Part shown: piece by piece, positions 55,190 to 63,505 of the stretch
How positions within the stretch are numbered: the first letter of the stretch is position 1
Layout of the letters: every line of letters starts with the position of its first letter
NCBI GenBank assembly: GCA_902571955.1
Contig: CACGDZ010000007.1
Span: 1-64,000, forward strand
Reading direction: 5' to 3'
DNA length: 64,000 bases
DNA from: an uncultured Pelagibacteraceae bacterium
GTDB lineage: Bacteria; Pseudomonadota; Alphaproteobacteria; Pelagibacterales; Pelagibacteraceae
The notes under the pieces: model-generated
What the model was told of the DNA's origin: nothing
Databases searched by the model: none
What the model saw: the letters and a program-made list of their open reading frames with translations, nothing else
Translations under genes and position numbers: made by a program

Positions 55190-55969
55190 TTATAACTCTA
55201 ATTCTTGAGCAAGATCGCCAATTTTTGCACCACCTGACATCAATCTTTTTACATCTTCACCGCCAAGTTCTGAAGACAATCCTGAACCAATCACTTCTCC
55301 TAAACTTAAAAAAGTATATCTATCTGCAATAAGACGTGCATGAATTTCATTGTGTGTAATAAGTATAATTGCAATATTTCCAAGTCTTTGAACTTTTTTT
55401 ATTGTTTTTAAAACTTCCATTTGCTGCTTTTGACCTAATGCTGATGTAGGTTCATCTAATATTAATATCTTTGCACCAAAGTAAATTGCTCTTGCAATAG
55501 CCAAAGTTTGTCTTTGTCCACCTGACATTGTTCCAACTGGTTGATTAGGGTTTGAAATGTTAATTCCAATTTTAGACATTTCTTCTATTGTTATTCTGTC
55601 CATCTCATCCATTTGCATTAAGCCAAATGCTCCAAGACCTTTTTTTATTTCACGTCCAAGAAAAAAATTTCTTGTTACTGAAGTTAAAGCATTGAGTGCT
55701 AAATCTTGATAAACTGTACCAATACCGGCATCAGATGCTTGTCGCGGTGAAGAAAAATTAACAGTTTCTCCATCAACTTTTATTTCTCCACTTGTCATAA
55801 GATGAACTCCGGATAACACTTTTATCAAAGTTGACTTTCCAGCTCCATTATCGCCTAAAAGAGCGTGAACTTCTCCTGGATAGACATCTAATGAAACACC
55901 GTTTAAAGCGGTAAATGATCCAAATTTTTTTACTACATTTTTTAGTTCTATTAATGGTTTTTTATCCAT
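55190..55969 (-). CDS. Sugar ABC transporter ATP-binding protein
   Basis: 259 residues, a single nucleotide-binding domain of the ribose/xylose (Carbohydrate Uptake Transporter-2) type: GDNGAGKST, MSGGQRQTLAIARA, ILILDEPTSALG and a C-terminal SGGAKIGDL. Most CUT2 ATPases have two fused domains (about 500 residues); the one-domain form, as in FrcA, works as a homodimer. It overlaps the permease gene by one base. Confidence 0.92.
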   Translation of the reverse strand: MDKKPLIELKNVVKKFGSFTALNGVSLDVYPGEVHALLGDNGAGKSTLIKVLSGVHLMTSGEIKVDGETVNFSSPRQASDAGIGTVYQDLALNALTSVTRNFFLGREIKKGLGAFGLMQMDEMDRITIEEMSKIGINISNPNQPVGTMSGGQRQTLAIARAIYFGAKILILDEPTSALGQKQQMEVLKTIKKVQRLGNIAIILITHNEIHARLIADRYTFLSLGEVIGSGLSSELGGEDVKRLMSGGAKIGDLAQELEL

Positions 55970-57564
55970 TATATATTTCCCATAATTCGTTTCCTAATAT
56001 TCTCATTTGTAAGAGCAGCAGTAACAAGAACAGCTCCAAGGAAGACTCTATAGAATGATCCATCAATTCCTGGAATATAAAAGAAAGCTTCTTTTGCTAT
56101 TCCAAAAATAATTGTACCTAGAATAATTCCACCTATTGTTCCAAAACCTCCTGTTAGCACGACACCACCAATAACAGCTGCAGCAATTGCTTCTAATTCT
56201 TTTAAATTACCTTTAGCTGTATCCGCAGTATTAACCTCAAATACTTGACATGCTGCAAACATAGTTGCGCAGAATGCAGTATTCACAAATAATGAAATCT
56301 TAACTTTGTTTGTTGGTACACCATTAGCCTTTGCAGCACTAAGATTTCCTCCAGTTGAATAAATCCAGTTACCTGCTTGAGTTTTGCTCAAAATTAAATA
56401 AAAAATTAGAGCGATAAGTGCCCAAATCATTAAACAGGAATACATTCCTTTAGCAAATATGTTCCCATAGTTATTTACGTTCCAGTCTGCTGTAAAATAC
56501 AACCAGTTAAAAATTGGTTCCATAATATCGCCTCCAAAGAAGTTAGCGACTGGTCGTGCGGTATAAATTGTGTCAATATAAGCCTTTGCTATATCAATAT
56601 CAGTAACTGCTTTTGCTGCAACTTCAGGAACATTAACTCCAGCTTCTATTTTCTTTGTCAAAATTTCCACCATAGAATCATTGCCAGATTTTTTTGCTCC
56701 AGCTAAAGATTTTTCTAAAGTTGCAATCATTTTTTCTGAATTTGAGGCAGTTTTGAAAGTAGCAACTTTTTCGTTAATATATGTTAATCGTTCAGTTAAT
56801 TTTGCTACAGTGCTTGCCGGCACAGTGCTAAGAATTTCTAATAGTTGGTCATTTGGTAAATTTTTAGCCGCATCCCTTTCCATTTCTCCATGACCTGGTA
56901 CATTTATGATATTTTTAATATCTGGTAAATCTGTAACGGTTGTTGATCCAGCAGTTTGATCAGGGGCTCTATTAAATGCTCTATAGGATACTTCTGTTAA
57001 ACCTCTTAAAAAGAAAAGTCCACCTAGTGTAACAATGAAAGAAGCTATACCACTTTTTACTATTATCCATCCCTGTATCCATCCAAAAGATAGGGTCATG
57101 CATAAAGTAATTAATATTGCTAGTAGTGGAGAAACATCTCTTATTTCAAATAACCTTAATCCCTCAAAATGAAAACCTCCTTCAAAAGATATATAAGGAA
57201 TAACAACAGCAAAACCCCATTTTAGTATCATTGCCATACAACCACCAGCAAAACCGATCATTGAACCAACGGAAAGATCAAATTCACCTGCTATAATTAA
57301 CATTCCAGCAGCAAGCGCAACGATTCCTAATTGAGCAATTACTCTAAAATTATTTCTAATTCCTAATGCATTAAATCCTTCACCAGAAAAAGGGTTAAAG
57401 GAAAATTGTCCTTCTGGAATAGAAAAATATCCCAACATACAAAAAAGTAAAACCATCACTCCAAAAGGTCCAACCTCTGGACGGGACGTTAATGCAGAAT
57501 ACCATTTTTTTTCACCCTGTCGGTCTGACTCTTGTCTGGGTTTTTTTGTCGTTGATGTGTTCAT
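55969..57564 (-). CDS. Sugar ABC transporter permease (RbsC/XylH type) with large insertion
   Basis: 531 residues against about 320-350 for most family members. The core shows AGMLIIAGEFDLSVGSMIGF, SFIVTLGGLFFLRGL, and the C-terminal AIAAAVIGGVVLTGGFGTIGG. An added hydrophilic stretch occupies roughly residues 213-350, including ALPHA-helical, lysine-rich KSLAGAKKSGNDSM. The frame is intact. The binding protein is encoded upstream across a terminator hairpin. Confidence 0.9.
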   Translation of the reverse strand: MNTSTTKKPRQESDRQGEKKWYSALTSRPEVGPFGVMVLLFCMLGYFSIPEGQFSFNPFSGEGFNALGIRNNFRVIAQLGIVALAAGMLIIAGEFDLSVGSMIGFAGGCMAMILKWGFAVVIPYISFEGGFHFEGLRLFEIRDVSPLLAILITLCMTLSFGWIQGWIIVKSGIASFIVTLGGLFFLRGLTEVSYRAFNRAPDQTAGSTTVTDLPDIKNIINVPGHGEMERDAAKNLPNDQLLEILSTVPASTVAKLTERLTYINEKVATFKTASNSEKMIATLEKSLAGAKKSGNDSMVEILTKKIEAGVNVPEVAAKAVTDIDIAKAYIDTIYTARPVANFFGGDIMEPIFNWLYFTADWNVNNYGNIFAKGMYSCLMIWALIALIFYLILSKTQAGNWIYSTGGNLSAAKANGVPTNKVKISLFVNTAFCATMFAACQVFEVNTADTAKGNLKELEAIAAAVIGGVVLTGGFGTIGGIILGTIIFGIAKEAFFYIPGIDGSFYRVFLGAVLVTAALTNENIRKRIMGNI

Positions 57565-57594
57565 TTATTAAAAGACTTATTAATTTATAAAAAA

Positions 57595-57622
57595 AAAGGG
57601 CCGACTGAATAATCGACCCTTT
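57595..57622 (-). terminator. Intrinsic terminator between binding protein and permease genes
   Basis: On the minus strand: aaagggtcga, an eight-base loop, tcggcccttt, then a run of T. The stem has ten positions with one mismatch, and the tail is strong. It lies 13 bases beyond the binding-protein stop and 30 bases before the permease start. Confidence 0.88.
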
Positions 57623-57635
57623 AAATGTTTACTGA

Positions 57636-58541
57636 CTATCTATCAATTCCCGCTAAAGCAGCAACTGAAGAAGCGTTAGACTTGTCAACGAAGCCAGGTC
57701 CTGATGGGATGTTAGCTCCTGGAAGAAGTCCAGCACTGTTGTTGTACAAGTGTAATACGATAACTGGCATATAACCTTGTAATCTTTGTTGTTGATCGAT
57801 AGTGAAAGAAACTCTTCCAGATCCGATTAGGTCCATCACTGCAGGACTCAAGTCGAAGCAAGAGTGGTGTACTGTCATACCAAGATCAACTAAAGCTTTA
57901 TCAACAGCTTCACATACGTGTGGTCCTACTGAAAGGATTGCATTGATATCACTGTTAGCTTGTAAAGCAGCAGTAGCTCTAGTTTGAATAGTTGCAGGGT
58001 CAGATGTAGTATCAGTCATTTGCATAGGAACTGCAGAACCGTAACCTTCACATCTGTCTACAAGAGCTGTGTTGTATGCTTCTTGAATCATACACAATGC
58101 TTTAGTAGCACCTTCAGCTTTTGCTCTTTCACCAGCTTTTTGTCCAGCAAGTAATTCAGGCTGACCAACGTGCATTAAAGCACCTAGGCTAGCAGAAGAC
58201 TCTAAACCAGAGTTCATTGTAATTACTGGAACACCAGCAGCAACAGCAGCTTTAATAGCTGGGCCTAATGCATCTGGGTCTGGTAAAGAAATTACCATTC
58301 CATCTGGTTGAGTAGCTGCAGCAGCTTGAATTGAGCTTGCCATGTCAGCCATATCAGCAGAAGGGTTGTAGATGTATTCAAAGTCAGCACCGATTGCTCT
58401 AGCTGCATCTTCACCACCTTTTTGAACTACTGGCCAAAAAGGATCTTTACCTTCACCATGAGTAATCATGACGTATCTTTCAGCGAACGCAGAAGTTGCA
58501 AATAATGCAAGAGCTGCAATCGAAAGTATAAGTTTTTTCAT
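57636..58541 (-). CDS. Periplasmic sugar-binding protein (ABC, PBP1 type)
   Basis: 301 residues from the ATG at 58541, chosen because GAGGGA precedes it and MKKLILSIAALALFATSAFA is a clean signal peptide; the track's start adds four residues. The mature protein starts ERYVMITHGEGKDPFWPVV and shows the two-lobed type I binding fold (DGMVISLPDPDALGPAI, later FTIDQQQRLQGY). It delivers a sugar to the permease. Alanine-rich coding makes the gene visibly less AT-rich than its neighbours. The sugar is not identified. Confidence 0.92.
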   Translation of the reverse strand: MKKLILSIAALALFATSAFAERYVMITHGEGKDPFWPVVQKGGEDAARAIGADFEYIYNPSADMADMASSIQAAAATQPDGMVISLPDPDALGPAIKAAVAAGVPVITMNSGLESSASLGALMHVGQPELLAGQKAGERAKAEGATKALCMIQEAYNTALVDRCEGYGSAVPMQMTDTTSDPATIQTRATAALQANSDINAILSVGPHVCEAVDKALVDLGMTVHHSCFDLSPAVMDLIGSGRVSFTIDQQQRLQGYMPVIVLHLYNNSAGLLPGANIPSGPGFVDKSNASSVAALAGIDR

Positions 58542-58545
58542 TATT

Positions 58546-58551
58546 TCCCTC
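58546..58551 (-). promoter_or_regulatory. Ribosome-binding site deciding the start of the sugar-binding protein
   Basis: GAGGGA lies four bases before the ATG at 58541 (GAGGGAAATAATG). It lies over the track's upstream start (58553), supporting the downstream choice. The identical string precedes tctC. Confidence 0.7.
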
Positions 58552-58801
58552 ATTTTAGTTAGTTAATTTAATATATATATATTAATTATTAAGTCAGGAT
58601 TAAATCACATTCAAACATAAGTAGTAAAGTAAAAAATAAAATTATTAACAATTTATATATAATAACTATATCTAATTTTATTTTGGTAAAATTAAAATAA
58701 ATTCAACTGTTGGTTGATATTTGTTTTTTATGATTTTTTTTTATTTTTTCATACTTTTAGAAAAATTTAATTTTTTTTTATTAAATTATGAATAGAATTT
58801 T

Positions 58802-59704
58802 TTAATACGTTGCACTTCTTCCTAATCTTGCGGCACCTCTAACGCCACTAGCGTCTCCGTATCTAGGTTTTAAAAAAACACCCTCATATTCTCTTCCAAT
58901 AACAAATTTTCTAACTAACGAGTCTATTTCATGTAAAAAATCAATTTCATTTGAAACTCCTCCTCCAAATATAAAAGCATCAGGATCTAAAATATTTATG
59001 ATGCTTGAAAGTGACATTGCTAAATTCACTTTAAAATCATCTATAAATCTTTCTGCATCTAAATCATGTTTTCTGTTCAATTCAAAAATTTCATTTGTTT
59101 TTAAATTTTTTCCATAAAGTTTCTTAAATCTTTTTGCTAAACTTAAACCAGATAAAAAACTTTCAATCTCTGCTTCCCTAGCATTGCTTGAGTCAAAATT
59201 TTCTTTCTTAGCTGCAAAATATGGAATTTGGTTATGTCCCCATTCTCCTGCTACTCCATTTGAGCCAGTAATAATTTTTTTGTCTATTACTAAACCACCT
59301 CCAACTCCTGAACCTAATATAATTCCATAAACAATTTTGTAATGTTTGCCTGAACCATCTATAGCTTCTGATAAAGAAAAACAATTTGCATCATTTTCAC
59401 AAAATACTTCTTTTCCAAGTGCTTTACGTAGATCACTTTGAAATGGTTTTTTTTCTAACCAGGATATATTTGGAGCATTTTTTACTAATCCAGTTTGAGG
59501 AGAATGAACTCCTGGATGACAAACTCCAATTGGAAGTTCTTGTTTAAATTCTTGTTCTAATTTTTTATGAATATCTCTTATCGCTGTTATTATTTGAGTA
59601 TAATCTTTTGGGCATGGTATCCTAGATCTATGTTTTTCTTGCCCATCATTTTCAAGTACAACGCTCTCTATTTTGGTTGCACCAACATCAATACCTATTT
59701 GCAT
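58802..59704 (-). CDS. ROK family sugar kinase, lacking the zinc-site cysteines
   Basis: 300 residues. The ATP-binding IDVGATKIE is at the N-terminus, the catalytic aspartate is Asp105 (CENDANCFS), and GVGGGLVIDKKI and GEWGHN follow. The CxCGxxGC motif expected about fifteen residues after GEWGH is absent: residues 168-178 have no cysteine. No N-terminal helix-turn-helix is present, so it is a kinase, not a repressor. It precedes the SDR by two bases and probably phosphorylates a sugar or sugar acid. Confidence 0.88.
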   Translation of the reverse strand: MQIGIDVGATKIESVVLENDGQEKHRSRIPCPKDYTQIITAIRDIHKKLEQEFKQELPIGVCHPGVHSPQTGLVKNAPNISWLEKKPFQSDLRKALGKEVFCENDANCFSLSEAIDGSGKHYKIVYGIILGSGVGGGLVIDKKIITGSNGVAGEWGHNQIPYFAAKKENFDSSNAREAEIESFLSGLSLAKRFKKLYGKNLKTNEIFELNRKHDLDAERFIDDFKVNLAMSLSSIINILDPDAFIFGGGVSNEIDFLHEIDSLVRKFVIGREYEGVFLKPRYGDASGVRGAARLGRSATY

Positions 59705-59706
59705 AA

Positions 59707-60456
59707 CTAATATGTAGCTCTTCCGCCGCTTAAATCAAAAACTGCTGCAGTTGAAAATGAATTCTCCTCACTAGCTAACCAAGTTACTAATGAGGCTAAT
59801 TCCTCAACTTTTGCAAATTTGTTTCTAGGAATTTTTGATAACATATAATTTATATGTTCTTCTGTCATTTGATCAAATATCCTGGTCTTAGCTGCTGCTG
59901 GTGTTACACAATTTACAGCTATATTTTTTTGCGCTAGCTCTTTACCTAGAGATTTTGTTAAACCTATAACACCCGCCTTAGATGTGCTGTAAGCGCTAGC
60001 ATTTGGGTTTCCTTCTTTACCTGCAATAGATGCAATATTAACAATTCTTCCATAGTCATTCTTAGCCATAAATGGAACAACTGCTTTGCAACAGTAAAAA
60101 ACTGCATTTAAGTTTAAGTTAATTACCTTATTCCACTCTTCTATTGGATATTCTGCAACTGTAGTGTTCATTCCAGCTACACCCGCATTATTAATAAAGA
60201 TATCAATCTTACCATGTGATTTTTCAACTTCAGATAATTTTGAATTTATTGTATCATAATTGCTCACATCAACTATTTGATAAGTTAAGTTTTCTGAATT
60301 TACTTTTTCTAAAGCTTTTTTGGCTTCAACTTCGTCTATATCCCAAATTACTACTTTAGCTCCAGATTCAATAAATCTTTCAGTGATAGCTAAACCAAAT
60401 CCTTGGGCTCCACCTGTTACAATTGCTACTCTGTTATTTAAATCAAATTTAATCAT
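59707..60456 (-). CDS. SDR family dehydrogenase, paralogue of the one at 557
   Basis: 249 residues. TGGAQGFG at 14-21, NNAG at 89-92, Ser143, Tyr156 and Lys160 are complete, ending SGGRATY. Alignment by eye with the SDR at 557-1303 shows identical blocks (IDI or IDE after FIWD/VIWD, NYGRIVN/DYGRIVN, AKTRI). It lies two bases from both the ROK gene and tctA, so it is co-transcribed with the importer. It likely oxidises a hydroxyl of the imported acid or sugar. Confidence 0.92.
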   Translation of the reverse strand: MIKFDLNNRVAIVTGGAQGFGLAITERFIESGAKVVIWDIDEVEAKKALEKVNSENLTYQIVDVSNYDTINSKLSEVEKSHGKIDIFINNAGVAGMNTTVAEYPIEEWNKVINLNLNAVFYCCKAVVPFMAKNDYGRIVNIASIAGKEGNPNASAYSTSKAGVIGLTKSLGKELAQKNIAVNCVTPAAAKTRIFDQMTEEHINYMLSKIPRNKFAKVEELASLVTWLASEENSFSTAAVFDLSGGRATY

Positions 60457-60458
60457 CT

Positions 60459-61931
60459 TTATTTTTTAATTTTTTTTGCTCTTATTAAAGGAAAAGCTAA
60501 AGCAATTAAAGATAAAATAAAGAACGTTAAAGCTATTGGTCTTGTGAAAAACATTAACCAATTTCCATCAAATATAACTAGAGATTGTCTTAAGGTACCT
60601 TCAACTAACTCACCTAAAATTAATCCAATTATAACAGGTACAACTGAGAAACCGTATCTTCTCATAAAGAAACCAAGCATACCAAAAAATAACATTATCC
60701 AAACATCAATGATAGATTGATTTAATGAATAGGTTCCACAAACTGAAACTGCAAAGATCATTGGCCATAATATTTTATTAGGTACCAACGTTATTCTAGC
60801 AAAGATTTTTGCACCAAAAAAACCAAATATAAAAAATAAAACATTAGCAATGAGCATTGCTCCAAAAATTCCATATAGAAAATCAGGTTGTTCTCTAAAT
60901 AAATCAGGCCCAGGTCTAACCCCATGTATAATTAATCCAGTTAAAATAACAGCTGTTGTTGCACTTCCAGGAATTCCAAGTGCAAGAGTTGGAACCATTG
61001 CTCCACCTGTTGCTGCATTATTTGCAGCTTCTGCACCAGCAATACCTTCGATGGATCCTTTTCCAAATTCCTCTGGTTTTTTTGAAAATCTTTTTGCTTC
61101 TGAATATCCAATTAAAGAGGCAACCGTTCCTCCTTCTGCAGGCAACACTCCAATAAATGAACCAATACCACTAGATCTTATAATTGTTTTCCAGGTTTTT
61201 TTATAATCTTCTTTACTTGGAAGCTTTATTGCCTTTAAAGCTATTCTATTAAATACTTGGTTGATTAAAGTTGATTGAGTTAACATTTCACTCATTGCAA
61301 ATAAACCAACTACTACTGGTATGAAACCAATCCCTTCTGTTAATTCATTAATTCCAAAAGTAAATCGATCAATTGAAGTCATAAAATCTTTACCAACTGT
61401 TGAAATTAAAATTCCAAATGCACCTGCAATTAAATTTTTAATTGGACTTCCCTCTCCTATTGATGCTAGCATCGTTAAACCAAAAATAGCTAATGCAAAA
61501 TACTCTGGTTGACCAAATTCATAAGCAAGTTGAGCCAGAATAGGTGCGAAGAAGACAAGAATAATAACGCTAAAAATACCCCCAACAGTACTAGAAACAG
61601 TTGCCATTCCTAAAGCTCTTCCAGCCTCTCCCTTTTGTGCTAAAGGATACCCGTCTAAACAAGTTGCTGCAGCAGCTGGAGTTCCAGGTGTATTAATTAG
61701 AACTGCAGTAATTGCACCTCCATAAGTACCTGCACAGTAAATTGAGGTTAACAATACTATTGCTGATAATGGATCAAGCGTCATTGTAAAAGGTAAAATT
61801 AATGCTCCACCGGTTGTTGGTCCCAAACCAGGCAGAACGCCTAATATTAAACCAAACAAAGTTCCAAAAAATAAAACTAACAACAGCTTTGAGCTAAACA
61901 AAGGAGCCATCATTAGTAATAAATTGTCCAT
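60459..61931 (-). CDS. tctA: Tripartite tricarboxylate transporter permease TctA
   Basis: 490 residues, about twelve helices. Signatures: FGLILGVLPGLGPTTGGALILPF near 20-45, YGGAITAVLINTPGTPAAAATCLDGYP near 70-95, and EAANNAATGGAMVPTLALGIPG near 300. TctA is the large membrane component of TTT importers for citrate and other carboxylates. It abuts tctB end to end. Confidence 0.96.
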   Translation of the reverse strand: MDNLLLMMAPLFSSKLLLVLFFGTLFGLILGVLPGLGPTTGGALILPFTMTLDPLSAIVLLTSIYCAGTYGGAITAVLINTPGTPAAAATCLDGYPLAQKGEAGRALGMATVSSTVGGIFSVIILVFFAPILAQLAYEFGQPEYFALAIFGLTMLASIGEGSPIKNLIAGAFGILISTVGKDFMTSIDRFTFGINELTEGIGFIPVVVGLFAMSEMLTQSTLINQVFNRIALKAIKLPSKEDYKKTWKTIIRSSGIGSFIGVLPAEGGTVASLIGYSEAKRFSKKPEEFGKGSIEGIAGAEAANNAATGGAMVPTLALGIPGSATTAVILTGLIIHGVRPGPDLFREQPDFLYGIFGAMLIANVLFFIFGFFGAKIFARITLVPNKILWPMIFAVSVCGTYSLNQSIIDVWIMLFFGMLGFFMRRYGFSVVPVIIGLILGELVEGTLRQSLVIFDGNWLMFFTRPIALTFFILSLIALAFPLIRAKKIKK

Positions 61932-62438
61932 CTAGCTATAATAAATATTGGTTATAATTCCAGGTGGAAATCTTAAACCTAAAATTGTTTCAAAAAAAAT
62001 AAAGACAATCACAGGAAAAATTATCCCAACAAGTATTAAATAAAATATTCTTTTCTCTCCCCAACAATAGGAAACAAAAATAGATAATGCTGAAATAGCT
62101 AGAAAGAAATCTAAAGTCTTTGAAATTACCAAGAAAATCAAAAAGCTTAAAAGTGTTAAATAGAATGATTTTGGAAGTTTTTTTTCAATTTTCCAAGGAT
62201 TTTTAGTTGCTAAATAATAGATAATCAATGTCATTACTATAATTAAAATTAAGAGTGCTTTTGGAAAAGTTGCTGGTTGTATTCCTCTATTTAAAATGGG
62301 AGGAACAATGTCAAAAGTAAAAGTTGTTATTAATAATGCTGTAGATATTAAAATAATTACAAGAGAAACTTTAAACTCATCTCTAACAAAAAAGGGCAAA
62401 CTTTTGTTTGCCCTTTTTTGTTTTTGTACATTTTTCAT
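61932..62438 (-). CDS. tctB: Tripartite tricarboxylate transporter small subunit TctB
   Basis: 168 residues, four helices, with the poorly conserved TctB layout. The N-terminal tail KRANKSLPFFVRDEFK is encoded by a perfect 14-bp inverted repeat, a terminator hairpin. No other ATG lies before the first helix, so the start at 62438 stands, unless a non-ATG codon past the hairpin is used. The usual low similarity of TctB means the call leans on order. Confidence 0.85.
   Translation of the reverse strand: MKNVQKQKRANKSLPFFVRDEFKVSLVIILISTALLITTFTFDIVPPILNRGIQPATFPKALLILIIVMTLIIYYLATKNPWKIEKKLPKSFYLTLLSFLIFLVISKTLDFFLAISALSIFVSYCWGEKRIFYLILVGIIFPVIVFIFFETILGLRFPPGIITNIYYS
62388..62419 (-). terminator. 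Intrinsic terminator hairpin inside the 5' codons of tctB
   Basis: Perfect 14-bp stem (aaaaaagggcaaac / gtttgccctttttt) with a 4-base loop. On the minus strand the six U of the stem's 3' arm are the tail. It overlaps codons 7-17 of tctB, 43 bases beyond the tctC stop. It probably ends most tctC mRNA, while translation of tctB would melt it. Confidence 0.85.
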
Positions 62439-62461
62439 ATGGAAATGTACTTTTGATTAGA

Positions 62462-63436
62462 TTAGTTAATGTAACCTAAAGCCTTAAGCTGAGCAGTCAT
62501 TTCAGTAAGCATTTCTTCCATTTGCTTACCCCACTCGTCAGCGCCAACTACACTAGTGTCATCAAGACCAATTTCAGTTAAGAAATTTTTGTAATAGTTG
62601 TGGCTCATAGCTTTCATCATTCCAGCTTCTAATTGTTTTACTCTGTCTGCTGGAGCACCTTTTTTAGTTACGAAACCTCTAACAGTAGATAAAGAAACAG
62701 GTATACCTAATTCTTTTGCTGTTGGAGAATCTCCAATTTTTGACATTCTATTATTTGCTAATACAACTGAAACACAAAGTTTACCCTCATTAATTTCAGT
62801 TAATGCTTCACCTAAGTTTAAAACACCTACATCAATATCTCCTTTGATAAGGTTAGTTTTAATTGGCGCAACACCTTTGTAAGCAACGATAGTTGGATCT
62901 TTTAATCCACCTTTTTTTGTAAATGCAATTGCACTAACATCGTCAATACCACCAGTATGAGTAGTTCCATATTTTAGTGATTTTGATTTTTGCGTACTGA
63001 TAAATTTTTTAGCATCTTTGATGTCGTTTTTACAATTTACAACAAATAACTGAGGGTCGTCTGTTCCTCTAGCAAGTGGTTGCATATCACTTAACTTAAC
63101 TTTAGTTTTTCCTAAAGCCATAGAAACAGCATGACCTGTTGTCCAAGTTAAAGTGTGATTTCCATCCGCTGGTAAAGACATCATATAATCCATAGATGCA
63201 GCCCCACCACCACCTTTTTTGTTTACTAATTGCATGTCTTGCTTAAGGACTCTTCTTGCTCTCAATAACATCATTCTAGTAGTAACGTCAGTTCCACCAC
63301 CAAAACCAGCGTGAGTAATTGCCTGTATTGGATGACCATCAGCTTTAGCTGATGTGATCATTAATGGAAGAGCTACAACAAAAAATTCAGTTACTAGAAA
63401 AGCAGCTGCTAAAAATAGTTTAAAGCTTTTTTTCAT
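62462..63436 (-). CDS. tctC: Tripartite tricarboxylate transporter substrate-binding protein TctC
   Basis: 324 residues of the Bug family. A signal peptide (FKLFLAAAFLVTEFFVVALPLMITSAKA) precedes AITHAGFGGGTDVTTRMM and VNKKGGGGAASMDYMM, the family's ligand loops. It feeds TctAB. It is first in a minus-strand operon that continues with tctB, tctA, the SDR and the ROK kinase. It is divergent from the pdxA-like gene. Confidence 0.95.
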   Translation of the reverse strand: MKKSFKLFLAAAFLVTEFFVVALPLMITSAKADGHPIQAITHAGFGGGTDVTTRMMLLRARRVLKQDMQLVNKKGGGGAASMDYMMSLPADGNHTLTWTTGHAVSMALGKTKVKLSDMQPLARGTDDPQLFVVNCKNDIKDAKKFISTQKSKSLKYGTTHTGGIDDVSAIAFTKKGGLKDPTIVAYKGVAPIKTNLIKGDIDVGVLNLGEALTEINEGKLCVSVVLANNRMSKIGDSPTAKELGIPVSLSTVRGFVTKKGAPADRVKQLEAGMMKAMSHNYYKNFLTEIGLDDTSVVGADEWGKQMEEMLTEMTAQLKALGYIN

Positions 63437-63440
63437 TATT

Positions 63441-63446
63441 TCCCTC
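63441..63446 (-). promoter_or_regulatory. Ribosome-binding site of tctC
   Basis: GAGGGA lies four bases before the tctC ATG, in AAAGAGGGAAATAATG. The last 13 bases equal those before the sugar-binding protein gene. Confidence 0.65.
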
Positions 63447-63505
63447 TTTAGTTAATTTATATTTAATAATTTAAACATAATCTGCTACAAGAGGTAAAGA
63501 AAAAA

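Noticed and set aside
58554-58801. Longest intergenic gap examined for RNA genes or small ORFs
   Set aside because: The 248 bases are almost wholly A and T, with no stable stem, tRNA-like arm or coding signal that I could support beyond a promoter region for the sugar-binding protein.
60850-61206. Plus-strand ORFs of 118 and 66 aa opposite tctA
   Set aside because: Both are antisense to the conserved TctA core, with proline- and leucine-rich low-complexity products expected from reading that gene backwards.
51372-63436. Reading the whole 51-63 kb block as one recently transferred island
   Set aside because: No integrase, tRNA edge or repeats were seen, and base composition by eye matches the rest except for the alanine-rich binding-protein gene.
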